DNA of 64,000 nucleotides from Fictibacillus nanhaiensis (GCA_016401345.1 JAEACG010000003.1:394677-458676); one strand, 5' to 3'; counted from the first letter of the stretch, positions 1 through 10,619 are shown. The notes: generated from the sequence alone by a model not told the origin. A program made the numbers and translations.

Positions 1-913
1 CATAAAATGGTGTTATGACAGAATAATGTTTTCCGTGAACAGATAAGGTAAACGAAGTACCGTTCGCTACCTGCTTAACAGCCGTCGCGATCACATCCGC
101 ACCGCTTTCTTCATTCATGCTGTACGTTAGCAAAGGACCTGCAAATAACTCAACGATTTCTTTACCCATACCTTCGTCATCAATGTTTACAACTGCTTTT
201 TTTGCTTGTTTAAATAGCTTTAACTTCGCTTGTTTGTAGTTTTCAAACGTATGGTGAAACTCTAAATGTTCTGGCGATAAGTTTGTGTGAATGGCAACAT
301 CAAAATGGATACCTGCTGTTCGTTTTTGTTCAATTCCAACAGAAGTAACTTCCATCGCAGCGAGCTGATCACCATTCTCTACAAACTGTTTGAAGATGTG
401 ATGAAGATCAGGTGCTTCAGGCGTTGTTGGCGTTGACTGTTTTATGTCCAGATTTCCTGTAGAGGAAATCATACCGGTAGTTCCGATCGAACCGGATTTT
501 ACATTACAAAGGTTCATCAACGATCTAACATAAGCTGCGACCGTCGTTTTACCATTCGTACCAGTAATACCAACTGTTATTAATTGTTCATGTATACGTT
601 CGTTAAAAAGGATAGATAATTGAGCCATAAATACGCGAGCATCCTCAACGAGTAAGAATGTACGATCTCTATAAACTTCACTCGCCTCTTTTAAAATCTT
701 CTTATTTTCACCGGCTACCACAACTGCACCGTTCTGGATAGCACTTTCAATAAAGGTGTGACCGTCAAATTGTTCTCCAGTTATACAGACAAAGGAAGAG
801 TTATTGGTTACGTTTCTGGAATCAAAGCAGACAGAAGAAATGGTTTGCTGTTTGCTTCCCCAAATTTCCCGAATACCTAATTGCTGCTTTTTTTGTTCAA
901 AATGTATATTCAT
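1..913 (-). CDS. MurE-like Mur ligase, partial (C-terminus lies outside the window)
   Basis: The first ~304 residues of a Mur ligase of the MurE family, which add an amino acid to UDP-MurNAc-peptides in the cytoplasm using ATP. Translating the strand shows the ATP-binding loop TGTNGKTT near residue 107, then STPTTPEAPDL and the central-domain pattern MEVTS...R..G..FDVAIHTNLSPEHLEFH typical of MurE. The start ATG at 913 has AAGGAGAGG about five bases upstream. It stands apart from any division/cell-wall cluster, so it may be a second MurE paralogue rather than the housekeeping enzyme; the missing C-terminal domain, which sets amino-acid specificity, prevents deciding. Family certain, substrate not. 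Confidence 0.8.
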   Translation of the reverse strand, partial: MNIHFEQKKQQLGIREIWGSKQQTISSVCFDSRNVTNNSSFVCITGEQFDGHTFIESAIQNGAVVVAGENKKILKEASEVYRDRTFLLVEDARVFMAQLSILFNERIHEQLITVGITGTNGKTTVAAYVRSLMNLCNVKSGSIGTTGMISSTGNLDIKQSTPTTPEAPDLHHIFKQFVENGDQLAAMEVTSVGIEQKRTAGIHFDVAIHTNLSPEHLEFHHTFENYKQAKLKLFKQAKKAVVNIDDEGMGKEIVELFAGPLLTYSMNEESGADVIATAVKQVANGTSFTLSVHGKHYSVITPFY

Positions 914-1140
914 TCTGCCTCTCCTTTTGCGATCAATCTATGAATAATTACTATAGTAGAATATAAAGGTTTGTATTTAAAATTTTTATGCACATATACT
1001 TTCTTTAAATACCCTAAGTATTCGATTGTTAACCTTTTTTTATTTATGTTTCTTCAGCTTTTTTTGAGAGAAAATAAGCGTTAAATACTGGAAGGACAGG
1101 GATTAACCAATTAGGATCTTGAGGAGTAGGATTATTTTAC

Positions 1141-1173
1141 GAAAAAAATAACCACCGGAGAATGGTGGTTATT
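1141..1173 (-). terminator. Rho-independent terminator of the YjdM/PhnA-like gene
   Basis: Read on the minus strand, a 10-bp stem (AATAACCACC with GGTGGTTATT, short loop) is followed by a run of T. It lies eight bases after the stop codon of the gene that starts at 1517. Confidence 0.85.
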
Positions 1174-1181
1174 CTGAATCT

Positions 1182-1517
1182 CTATATCTTTTTTACAAAC
1201 TCGGACTTCAATTTCATCGCGCCAAATCCGTCGATCTTACAATCAATATCATGATCGCCTTCAACGAGACGAATGCCTTTTACTTTCGTGCCGATCTTAA
1301 TAACAGAAGATGTCCCTTTGACTTTAAGGTCTTTAATAACAGATACAGAGTCACCATCTTGAAGGATGTTTCCGTTGGAATCTTTTACAACCTTTTCGTC
1401 AGATTCACTCTCTATTTCCGGAGACCATTCATGAGCACATTCCGGGCATACGAGAAAAGCTCCGTCCTCATAAACATAAGCAGAGCTACATTTTGGGCAG
1501 TTTGGTAGGTTAGACAT
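1182..1517 (-). CDS. Zinc-ribbon protein of the YjdM/PhnA family
   Basis: A 111-residue protein with an N-terminal zinc ribbon (CPKC near residue 7 and CPEC near residue 24) followed by the KDSNG...[24 protein letters not shown] core and the [16 protein letters not shown] end typical of the family named for PhnA/YjdM. The old name alkylphosphonate utilisation protein is misleading; the function is unknown. The ATG at 1517 is chosen because GAGG lies about ten bases before it; an ATG five codons upstream would contain that ribosome binding site inside the gene. E. coli YjdM has the same length. The gene is monocistronic with its own terminator. Confidence 0.9.
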   Translation of the reverse strand: MSNLPNCPKCSSAYVYEDGAFLVCPECAHEWSPEIESESDEKVVKDSNGNILQDGDSVSVIKDLKVKGTSSVIKIGTKVKGIRLVEGDHDIDCKIDGFGAMKLKSEFVKKI

Positions 1518-1641
1518 TCCGGTGTTCCTCATTTCTTAGAATTATTATTCATTTTACCATACTTAGTTGTGGCTCAAAATTGCTTTCAGAGCAGTCGTTT
1601 CATACAAATCCTTAATGTGAACATCAAAAGTGCATTACGCT

Positions 1642-1688
1642 TTGAATACACATACCTGTCCTCTATAATTGAGTTATCATAATAATCA
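1642..1688 (+). promoter_or_regulatory. katG promoter with overlapping PerR-like box
   Basis: A sigma-A promoter TTGAAT-N16-TATAAT (-35 at 1642-1647, -10 at 1664-1669) is followed at 1674-1688 by TTATCATAATAATCA. This matches 11 of the 14 defined positions of the PerR box TTATAATnATTATAA and would cover the transcription start. PerR represses catalase genes in Bacillus, so the placement fits peroxide-induced expression. PerR and Fur boxes are related, so the regulator is inferred. Confidence 0.65.
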
Positions 1689-1728
1689 AATATTTAACAT
1701 CATGGCTTTTCGTGTTTTGCAATTTTAA

Positions 1729-3975
<2,247 letters not shown>

Positions 3976-3984
3976 TAAATAATG

Positions 3985-4055
3985 AACGCACCTACTCACG
4001 ATTTCTGATGCAGAATTTGCTGCTTCAGAGCTCTTGAGATTAGGTGCGTTTTTTT
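3985..4055 (+). terminator. katG terminator with a long nested hairpin
   Basis: The outer stem AACGCACCTA/TAGGTGCGTT is followed by TTTTT. The unusually long loop of about 45 bases contains a second stem, TCTGATGCAG with CTGCTTCAGA, and short CTCA/TGAG pairing, so the whole folds as one long imperfect hairpin. Confidence 0.85.
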
Positions 4056-4060
4056 GCCCA

Positions 4061-4092
4061 TAAAAAAAGACAGGGTAACTCCCCGTCTTAAA
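4061..4092 (-). terminator. Terminator of the radical SAM gene
   Basis: On the minus strand AAGACGGGG pairs with CCCTGTCTT and is followed by seven T. It is adjacent to, but distinct from, the convergent katG terminator. Confidence 0.85.
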
Positions 4093-4114
4093 TATCTAGC
4101 ATATGTTTTTTGTA

Positions 4115-4999
4115 CTATTTACCGAACCGCTTACGATAACCACATTTTCTGCAAAGTTCCTCAACCGCTTCTCTTCGCGAAAAACCATCTACAAGATTGT
4201 TCGCTCGGTCACCTTCAATAATAGTTGAGAAGTCTGTTTCATTAATATTTCCTAAGTTAATGACCCCTTCTCCATCTAGGCAGCATGGAATGACTGTACC
4301 GTTCGCCAAAATCCCCGCTTGATTGCGAAGGCCGTAGCAGAACCCTTTTCCATCGTCCTCTTCTTCATGCAGTGCTGGCCATTTAAACTCGTAATCCTGA
4401 TTTATGAAAATTTGATCCGCTAGTTTGATACCTTTACCCGGCGTGAGCTTTTCTTCAATTTTAAATGTGAGATTAAATTCGTTTTCAATAATCTCAAGCA
4501 GCTGACGATTACGCTGTTTCTCCAAGTTCGTTGCATTGTCTTGCGTCAGGTTCCAAAGCCTTAAAGAAACAAATAACGAAGACTCTTTCGTTGCTTCTTG
4601 TACAAAAGAAAGAATCGTTCTAACGTATTCTTCTTTATCCGTCATACTCTGCCCGACGTGGCCATCAAAGCTATGAAGGGAGAAATTCATCTGTCTCAGC
4701 GCAGGCTTATTGATAAGCTTGTCCCAGTTCTTTTTGATGAGTGTCCCATTCGTCGTGATATTAACTTTAAATCCTCTTTCATGGGCTATGTCCAATAGCT
4801 GATCGATTTTAGGATGAAGCAGCGGCTCACCTTTTACATGCAAATAGATGAAATCGGTATACGGCTTGATCTGGTCTAAACGCTTCGTAAAATCATCAAT
4901 GGATATGAACTGTTTAGCTCGTTCCGTTGGAGGACAAAAATGACACGCCAAATTACAGATGCTCGTAATCTCTATATAAAACTTCTTAAATCTTTTCAT
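4115..4999 (-). CDS. Radical SAM protein with SPASM-like C-terminus
   Basis: A 294-residue radical S-adenosylmethionine enzyme. The [4Fe-4S] motif CxxxCxxC is C15-C19-C22 (CNLACHFC), followed by the GEPLLHP and ITTNGT motifs of the TIM barrel. C-terminal cysteines (GFCYGL, PCCLDGEG, LCRKCGYRK) resemble a SPASM/twitch region that binds auxiliary clusters. Related proteins mature peptides or modify small molecules, but no precursor-peptide gene is visible beside it and the 428 bases upstream show no small open frame worth calling. The ATG has GAGGAA upstream. The substrate is unknown. Confidence 0.85.
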   Translation of the reverse strand: MKRFKKFYIEITSICNLACHFCPPTERAKQFISIDDFTKRLDQIKPYTDFIYLHVKGEPLLHPKIDQLLDIAHERGFKVNITTNGTLIKKNWDKLINKPALRQMNFSLHSFDGHVGQSMTDKEEYVRTILSFVQEATKESSLFVSLRLWNLTQDNATNLEKQRNRQLLEIIENEFNLTFKIEEKLTPGKGIKLADQIFINQDYEFKWPALHEEEDDGKGFCYGLRNQAGILANGTVIPCCLDGEGVINLGNINETDFSTIIEGDRANNLVDGFSRREAVEELCRKCGYRKRFGK

Positions 5000-5427
5000 G
5001 GGTATTCCTCATTTCGCAAACTCTTGATACATACACTAATGCTCATTTAAGCCATAGTGCACATAAACTACCTGCTTTTTTAACTCTTTCTTATTAGAGC
5101 ACAATTCATTAAAAAGATAAACGTGTTATGAGGAAATTAACGATGAAAACGAAGTGTTGGTCGTTCGGTTGTTCATTAACTATCTAAACGTAAACGCAAA
5201 AAAGAAGAGAACTCATCTCGTTTCCCTTCTTCGTCAGTCACTATTTCATCAGCCTTTTTCTATCACCTTTGCACTTGTATGATTATTAGATATCGGCGCG
5301 TTCTGCCGCTTCCTTCCCCTCGTTTCACAAGAACTTTCATGACCCTAGCTAAGCTTCTCATCCTCATGTTTTTTCGAGGACAAGCATAAGATGGTAGAAC
5401 AATTGACTGGGAAAGGAAAGCCTATCT
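5000..5427. other. Intergenic stretch with no recognised gene
   Basis: This gap lies between two divergent genes. I see no convincing coding frame, tRNA or strong repeat, only a weak AAGAAG/CTTCTT complementarity near 5200-5240. It presumably holds the promoters of both neighbours, but no good -35/-10 pair stood out. Confidence 0.5.
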
Positions 5428-6351
5428 ATGATTTCATTTCGAAAAATGCTAGGAGCCTCATTGTATGCCACCATGTCCATCAGCCTTTGGGGAATATCCT
5501 TTGTCTCGACTAAAGCAGTACTGGACAAGCTTGATCCCTTTACTCTTCTGGTCATCCGTTTTGGTATAGGTGCATTATTTTTATTAGTGCTTATCCTTGT
5601 AAAAAAGGAACATTCCATGAAGCTGCCGATACAATATATCCCTCATTTAATCGTATTAGGGATTCTTGGTGTTTTTCTTCATCAAGTTATTCAGGCAAGC
5701 GCGCTTTTATCCATTGATGCATCCTCTGCAGGCTGGCTCATTACGTTATCCCCGATTTTTACCGTCGTTCTTTCCATGGTCTTTCTGCATGAAAGGATGA
5801 CATTTCCAAAGGCTATTGGAATTATTTTGGCCATTAGTGGTGTATTGCTGGTCACAACAGCAGGTGGAGACAGGTCATTAGGATTCTCGATCAACATCGG
5901 GTATCTACTGATGGTTCTCAGTACTTTAAATTGGGCCATTTATTCAGTTTTACTAAAAAGCCTAAAAGTGCCATTGCCTGCATTGGTCCTCACTTTTTAC
6001 ATGAGTACTTTGGGACTTTTGCTTACTCTACCATTCATCTTTCAGAACAAAAGCTGGGAAAAGCTTATTCTTCTAGATGGAGTAGAATGGGCTCATCTTA
6101 TCTTCCTTGGAGTCTTTGTATCCGGTATTGCCTACTGGTACTGGGCAAAAGCATTAGAGGTGTTGGAGGCCACTCAAGTATCTGTTTTCTTATACCTTGA
6201 ACCAGTCTCTACACTGATAGCAGCCGTGCTACTTCTACATGAAAAGGTTATTTATACCAGTATTCTAGGTGGAGCAATCATTATCCTTGGGGTAATTTTC
6301 GTAAATGGTCATCTAGTTGGACTGATAAATCGATGGAGTGCGAGGAGGTAG
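5428..6351 (+). CDS. EamA/DMT-family transporter
   Basis: A 307-residue membrane protein with ten hydrophobic segments arranged as two EamA repeats. The first begins SLWGISFVSTKAVLDKLDPFTLLVIRF, and the repeat junction ends SPIFTVVLSMVFLHERMTFPKAIGIILAISGV; the second repeat ends EPVSTLIAAVLLLHEKVIYTSILGGAIIILGVI. The family exports amino acids, nucleosides or other metabolites; the substrate cannot be read from sequence. The ATG is preceded by AAAGGAAAG. The gene is monocistronic and head-on to replication. Confidence 0.88.
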   Translation: MISFRKMLGASLYATMSISLWGISFVSTKAVLDKLDPFTLLVIRFGIGALFLLVLILVKKEHSMKLPIQYIPHLIVLGILGVFLHQVIQASALLSIDASSAGWLITLSPIFTVVLSMVFLHERMTFPKAIGIILAISGVLLVTTAGGDRSLGFSINIGYLLMVLSTLNWAIYSVLLKSLKVPLPALVLTFYMSTLGLLLTLPFIFQNKSWEKLILLDGVEWAHLIFLGVFVSGIAYWYWAKALEVLEATQVSVFLYLEPVSTLIAAVLLLHEKVIYTSILGGAIIILGVIFVNGHLVGLINRWSARR

Positions 6352-6361
6352 GGAAAGCAAA

Positions 6362-6454
6362 GGGACGGCTCTGCTGCTTCCTAACTTACAACTTAAACAC
6401 TAAAGGATTCACCTTTCCATCTAATTATACAATAAGAAGCACGAGAACCGTCCC
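6362..6454. repeat. REP-like inverted pair (GGGACGG ends)
   Basis: A 19-base word at the left end, GGGACGGCTCTGCTGCTTC, recurs inverted at the right end (reverse complement GGGACGGTTCTCGTGCTTC, 16 of 19 identical). The two enclose about 50 bases of AT-rich DNA directly after the EamA gene. The arrangement is that of a REPIN-like doublet. No transposase is near. Confidence 0.55.
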
Positions 6455-6509
6455 CGCGCCGCTAAACTAAAAAACTAAAAGATACGCGCTAATCAATAAA
6501 ATAACTGAA

Positions 6510-6545
6510 ACAAGCCAGAGATTTTAAAAAATCTCTGGCTTGTTC
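6510..6545. terminator. Bidirectional terminator
   Basis: AACAAGCCAGAGATTTT and its inverse form a near-perfect stem with an A/T-rich loop. It lies between the convergent EamA and SRPBCC genes and can serve both. Confidence 0.75.
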
Positions 6546-6569
6546 ATCAGATAAATTCCATGTATCTAT

Positions 6570-7049
6570 TTACAATTTCTCAGTAAAAGCAGCAAGATTT
6601 TCTAGCGTGGACCTTAGTCCAGTGTCGTGATCTTCCCTACGAATACCTTCTGGTACGTTTTCACAAAGAATTGTAACATTAGTGCCTCCTGGAACATCTT
6701 CCAATATCCATTTCTGTATCATCTCACCCGAGAAAGCAGGATCTTCGGAATTGAAGTTAACAGATTGGACAATTCGCTGGTTTGGGACCAGCTCCAAAAA
6801 TGTTCCTTCCGCCACATCGGTGTTATCCGACGTTTTGCCAAGAATCAACTCATCCAATTCATACGTAAGCGTCATTTTATAAGCTCCTCCTACACGGCAA
6901 TCATAGATATCAATTTGACCCGACATCCCTTCAGGGGGAAGCCATTGAATTAGTGAATCCGGATTTATAATAGCTAGATAGACGATTTGAGGTGGAACTG
7001 GGATCACTTTTGAAGCAGTATCTGTTCTCCGATTTCTTGACAAATTCAC
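6570..7049 (-). CDS. SRPBCC (AHSA1-like) domain protein
   Basis: A 159-residue protein with the START/Bet v 1-like fold of the AHSA1 group. It opens with IPVPPQIVYLAIINPDSLIQWLPPEGMSG, shows the central CRVGGAYKMTL strand and ends with helix GLRSTLENLAAFTEKL. Members bind hydrophobic ligands or act on Hsp90-like partners; in bacteria most have no known role. The start is a GTG at 7049 because AAGGAGG lies eight bases before it. No operon partner is seen. Confidence 0.85.
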   Translation of the reverse strand: MNLSRNRRTDTASKVIPVPPQIVYLAIINPDSLIQWLPPEGMSGQIDIYDCRVGGAYKMTLTYELDELILGKTSDNTDVAEGTFLELVPNQRIVQSVNFNSEDPAFSGEMIQKWILEDVPGGTNVTILCENVPEGIRREDHDTGLRSTLENLAAFTEKL

Positions 7050-7186
7050 TTAAAAACCTCCTTGTAATAAACTCTAAAGGAAAATTCGTCGCTTCCTGCT
7101 TATCACCTGCTTAAAGATGCTACTTATAAAATGTAAGATGTCTCTAAAGATCCAGATCAATGATGCATTCCAAATAACCAATCCTT

Positions 7187-8533
7187 TTATTTCAGCATAG
7201 GTTTTTTAAAAGCATACAAGAAAAATAATAAAATAAACCAAATGGGTGTCAGCAATAAAGCAGACCGTGTGGCATCTGCCACGAGCAGCACGATCAAAAT
7301 TAACCCAAACAGTGCGAGTACCGCATAGTTAACGAATGGAGCAAAAGGTGCTTTGAACGTTGACTTCTTGTGCAGGTCAGATCGTGTTTTACGGTATTTA
7401 ATATGGCTGATCAAGATTACGCTCCACACCCAGATGAAACAGATGGCACTGATTGTTGTTACGATGCCAAAAGCTTGCTCCGGAAGTAGCTTACTGAGCA
7501 GCGCTCCCACTGAAACAACTATTGTCGAAACCCAAAGCGCGTTTCCAGGCACCGCATTTTTCGTTAGTTTTTTAAACGATCGAGGAGCCTGCTCACTCTT
7601 GCTTAACGTAAATAGAATGCGACTCGTTGAGAACAACCCGCTGTTGCAGGCAGATGCCGCTGAAGTCAGTACAACAAAATTAATGATCCCCGCTGCAAGC
7701 GGAATCCCTATTAAGCTAAACGTTTTAACAAACGGACTGTCCGACGCGTTTAACTCTGTCCAAGGATTGATACAGAGCAGCACAATCAATGCGCCCACAT
7801 AGAAAAATAGAATTCGCAGTGGAATTTTATTGATCGCAGACGGGATATTCTTTCTCGGATTAGACGTTTCAGCTGCCGCTACACCGACCAATTCAACCCC
7901 GACAAACGCGAAAACGACCATCTGGAACGAGAGTAAGAACCCAGTCATCCCGTTAGGAAACAAACCTCCATGATCCCATAGGTTGTTTATAGAGACTGTA
8001 CCCGCATCCGTTTGGTAACCCACAACGAGTAGGACAACGCCAATCACAATTAACGCTAGAATGGTAATCACCTTGATTAATGCGAACCAAAACTCCAATT
8101 CACCGAAAAGCTTTACCGTTAATAAATTCAGCCCAAGTAAAAGAAGCAAACAAACAATCGCCGGAACCCACTGCGGTATATCAAACCAATATTGAACATA
8201 GACACCGACCGCAATCACATCGGCCATCGCTGTCATAATCCAGCAAAACCAATAAGTCCAGCCTGTGATAAACGCAGCTCGCGGACCAAGATAATCCTCC
8301 GCAATATCAGTAAACGACTCATAACCTGCGTTCGAAAGCAGCAGTTCCCCTAGCGCTCTCATCATGAAAAATAGAGCGATTCCCACAATTAAATAAGCAA
8401 AAATAACAGACGGTCCCGCAAGCTGAATCGCTTTTCCTGAACCTAAAAATAATCCCGTACCAATCGTTCCGCCAATGGCAATCAGCTGCACATGACGGTT
8501 AGCTAAATCTCTCTTCAACTCTTGCTGTGACAC
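7187..8533 (-). CDS. Amino-acid permease of the CycA/YtnA type (APC superfamily), probably glycine/alanine
   Basis: A 448-residue transporter with about twelve membrane helices. The N-terminal signature HVQLIAIGGTIGTGLFLGSG is that of the amino-acid/proton symporters related to D-serine/D-alanine/glycine transporter CycA. The inner sequence continues with GYESFTDIAEDYLGPRAAFITGWTYWF and helix-6 residues VVFAFVGVELVGVAAAE. The GTG start follows AAGGAGG by eight bases. A glycine riboswitch and terminator precede it, which makes glycine (or alanine) the likely substrate; that part is inference from regulation. Confidence 0.9.
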   Translation of the reverse strand: MSQQELKRDLANRHVQLIAIGGTIGTGLFLGSGKAIQLAGPSVIFAYLIVGIALFFMMRALGELLLSNAGYESFTDIAEDYLGPRAAFITGWTYWFCWIMTAMADVIAVGVYVQYWFDIPQWVPAIVCLLLLLGLNLLTVKLFGELEFWFALIKVITILALIVIGVVLLVVGYQTDAGTVSINNLWDHGGLFPNGMTGFLLSFQMVVFAFVGVELVGVAAAETSNPRKNIPSAINKIPLRILFFYVGALIVLLCINPWTELNASDSPFVKTFSLIGIPLAAGIINFVVLTSAASACNSGLFSTSRILFTLSKSEQAPRSFKKLTKNAVPGNALWVSTIVVSVGALLSKLLPEQAFGIVTTISAICFIWVWSVILISHIKYRKTRSDLHKKSTFKAPFAPFVNYAVLALFGLILIVLLVADATRSALLLTPIWFILLFFLYAFKKPMLK

Positions 8534-8566
8534 GTATGAATCCTCCTTCTAAGATGCAAATCAAAC

Positions 8567-8600
8567 GAAAAAAAGAGACTGGAGGAATCTCCAATCTCTT
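8567..8600 (-). terminator. Riboswitch expression-platform terminator
   Basis: On the minus strand AGAGATTGGA pairs with TCCAGTCTCT and is followed by seven T. It lies between the glycine aptamer and the permease ribosome binding site, so it is the likely switch element. Confidence 0.8.
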
Positions 8601-8790
8601 GTACATTAGAATATGAAAAAAGCATTCATTGCGCTAGATATGACAGGCACAACAAAGTCAAAATTCGATACTCTTCTGTCCGTTTGCCTGAGATTGTGAA
8701 CCCTTCGGCGCCGCTATAATAGCGGTCTCTCCAGAAGCTGCTCCTGCTGTAGTACGACCTACAGCAATCATAGCTTGCTATCTATTAATT
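8601..8790 (-). ncRNA. Glycine riboswitch leader (single clear aptamer)
   Basis: The minus strand carries the glycine aptamer hallmarks in order: GGAGAGACC, GCGCCGAAGGG, AATCTCAGGCAAACGGACAG. The P1 helix is CTTCTG (8673-8678) with CAGAAG (8732-8737). Only one full aptamer is seen. A 5' hairpin, GCTGTAGG...CTACAGC (8747-8764 region), and the 3' stretch to 8640 may be the reduced ghost aptamer found in singlet glycine riboswitches. With the terminator at 8567-8600 and a transporter downstream it is probably an OFF switch (inference). Confidence 0.88.
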
Positions 8791-8818
8791 TTTTTTGTAG
8801 TTCTATATATAGTTTTTA

Positions 8819-8847
8819 ATATTATTACGGAGTTGGGGGTTTGTCAA
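8819..8847 (-). promoter_or_regulatory. Sigma-A promoter of the permease/riboswitch transcript
   Basis: On the minus strand TTGACA (8842-8847) and TAATAT (8819-8824) are separated by 17 bases. Transcription would start just upstream of the glycine aptamer. Confidence 0.8.
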
Positions 8848-8922
8848 CTTGTTAATCCCGTGTAGACAATAGTCATACATCATTTGCTTATGATACGGTT
8901 TACCGTGGTTATTTAAGAGGCA

Positions 8923-8962
8923 TAAAGGGGTTGGTGAGTTACACCAATCCCTTTTGAATTTT
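8923..8962 (+). terminator. Strong terminator-like hairpin without an obvious upstream gene
   Basis: AAAGGGGTTGGTG and CACCAATCCCTTTT form a long stem followed by a T-rich tail on the plus strand. No plus-strand gene precedes it; the neighbours on both sides are on the minus strand. It may be a relic or belong to an unseen short transcript. Confidence 0.5.
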
Positions 8963-9054
8963 ATTTTTTGTGAAGAAGAAGAACGTTAATAGTATCTGCA
9001 AACTTCATTCAAAATGAATTAGGCATTATACAATATTTGTTACATATAAAGTAT

Positions 9055-10167
9055 TCATTTTTTCAAATTTTCTTCATACATCTCTTTCATCATTTTAGCA
9101 ATTTGTTCATTATCATAACTTTTACCTTGATATTCTGCCTCAGCTACTTTACCCATAACTTCAATGTAAGATATTGCAAGTGCTGTTGTTAATATTGAAG
9201 CTGTACCACCACTAATTAATCCTCCTGCAAGAGTACCAACTCCCGGAATTAATTTAAGTAAATTTGATACAATATACCTTCCTAAAAATGCTGCTCCACC
9301 ACTGCCGCCTATTGAGCCCACGATTCCACTTAGTAGTGCCTTGTCTATAGAAATCCCGAATATAGCAGTAATATGAGCTAGCATACCAACTTGGATTGGA
9401 ACTAACACAGCAGCATCAGAGAATGGTATTGGTGTAAATCCCGCTCCAAAACTACTAGCGATATAACCTGTTGACCATACTCTTGCTTCTTTTACCTTTT
9501 TTTCTATATCTACTTTTTGGGCATTATTAAAAGACTTTTTTACTGCTTCTGGTAATACTTCATATGTTTTACCTACTAACTCTTTTAAACCATAAGAAGG
9601 AATAGAAATATCCTTAGATATTTTAAATTCTTCTGCCAGTACAGGCTGAATAGCTCTTACATTTAAATTTAATTCTTCGATAACCTTTTTGAAATCAAAA
9701 GAACTTTCACCAAAGCTTTGTGTCATCACAAGGATTACAGGGACATTTTCAGCAAATGAATTTATTAGTTCTATTTCAGATTCTTCAATTCTATTAGAAT
9801 TGGAATTTATACAATACCAAATTGCATGTATATAATCTTTTTCATCCCCCTTAAGATAAAGTTCCTTTATTTTCCCATTAATCTCATTAATAATTTTATC
9901 TTGAACTTCCTCTTTTAACTCTAACCCTTTGGTATCATAGATAGTAAGAGGAATACCAATTTTGGTAATTTTTCTTAGATGTTGAGTTACTGGTTGTCCA
10001 ATACCAGTTTCTGCTAGGTTTTCTCTAAATACATTATTAATTAAAGTACTTTTTCCTATTCCTGTTTTTCCAATAATCATTATATTAACAGGCATTAGCT
10101 TATTAATTTCTTCTTTAGTCTTATTAAAAATATCATTAATAATGTTAGAACCGGTTTGTGTTGCCAT
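9055..10167 (-). CDS. GTPase with DUF697-like C-terminal region
   Basis: A 370-residue P-loop GTPase. Walker A is GKTGIGKST at residues 33-41 and the G3 motif is DTKG at 78-81; where NKxD would be expected there is VMTQSF near residue 148, so base recognition is atypical. From about residue 230 a glycine- and alanine-rich hydrophobic region (FTPIPFSDAAVLVPIQVGMLAHI, then GSGGAAFLGRYI and LIPGVGTLAGGLISGGTAS) matches the DUF697/YcjF type. The role is unknown. The gene is visibly AT-richer than the housekeeping genes and sits next to a restriction-like cluster, suggesting transfer. The ATG has GAGGTGG upstream. Confidence 0.8.
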   Translation of the reverse strand: MATQTGSNIINDIFNKTKEEINKLMPVNIMIIGKTGIGKSTLINNVFRENLAETGIGQPVTQHLRKITKIGIPLTIYDTKGLELKEEVQDKIINEINGKIKELYLKGDEKDYIHAIWYCINSNSNRIEESEIELINSFAENVPVILVMTQSFGESSFDFKKVIEELNLNVRAIQPVLAEEFKISKDISIPSYGLKELVGKTYEVLPEAVKKSFNNAQKVDIEKKVKEARVWSTGYIASSFGAGFTPIPFSDAAVLVPIQVGMLAHITAIFGISIDKALLSGIVGSIGGSGGAAFLGRYIVSNLLKLIPGVGTLAGGLISGGTASILTTALAISYIEVMGKVAEAEYQGKSYDNEQIAKMMKEMYEENLKK

Positions 10168-10410
10168 ATAACCACCTCATTTAATTAATATAAGAATTAT
10201 AAATAAACTCTTCTATGAAAATTTTACCAACACCTTAATATTCAATGAGAAATTTATGTAAGTCAATAAGTTTGTTGCACAAAAGCGATTAGTTCGTAAT
10301 TTATTGAGTTACTAACATACCCAGTCACAACACAGGTTAGATGTATTTCTTTATTTTCAGCACCAGTCAATGGAACTGTACTGGAGTCACACCATTCATG
10401 GAAGCTAAGA

Positions 10411-10456
10411 GACCGGGCTCTTCCTTCTTACTTTACGACTTAAAACACAAAGTTAG
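10411..10456. repeat. Degenerate relative of the 6362 repeat
   Basis: GACCGGGCTCTTCCTTCTTA and the following CTTTACGACTTAAAACACAAAG align with GACGGCTCTGCTGCTTCCTA and ACTTACAACTTAAACACTAAAG at 6364-6405, with several small gaps. The inverted right end is missing. Confidence 0.4.
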
Positions 10457-10565
10457 CCAAACCTCATATACACTCGCAGTTTGCCGTTGAGAACAGCTTA
10501 AAAGAAATTTCAAAATTCTTGTAGCTTACTTTTAATAGGTCATTTAAAGGGAAACTAATTAATTA

Positions 10566-10616
10566 AAAAACATAGGGAAGACACCTTTCCAATAGAATGT
10601 AAAACGTGCTTCCCTG
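10566..10616 (-). terminator. Terminator after the McrC-like gene
   Basis: On the minus strand AGGGAAGCAC pairs with GTGTCTTCCCT across a loop of about 25 bases, then ATGTTTTTT. Confidence 0.7.
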
Positions 10617-10619
10617 TAA

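Larger units (their letters stand above)
10168..10619. other. Intergenic stretch with a decayed repeat and a terminator
   Basis: The 452-base gap upstream of the GTPase holds a degenerate copy of the repeat seen at 6362 and the terminator of the McrC-like gene. I see no credible coding frame in it. Confidence 0.5.

Noticed and set aside
5200..5250. Terminator upstream of the EamA gene
   Set aside because: The AAGAAG/CTTCTT complementarity is short and has no T tract.
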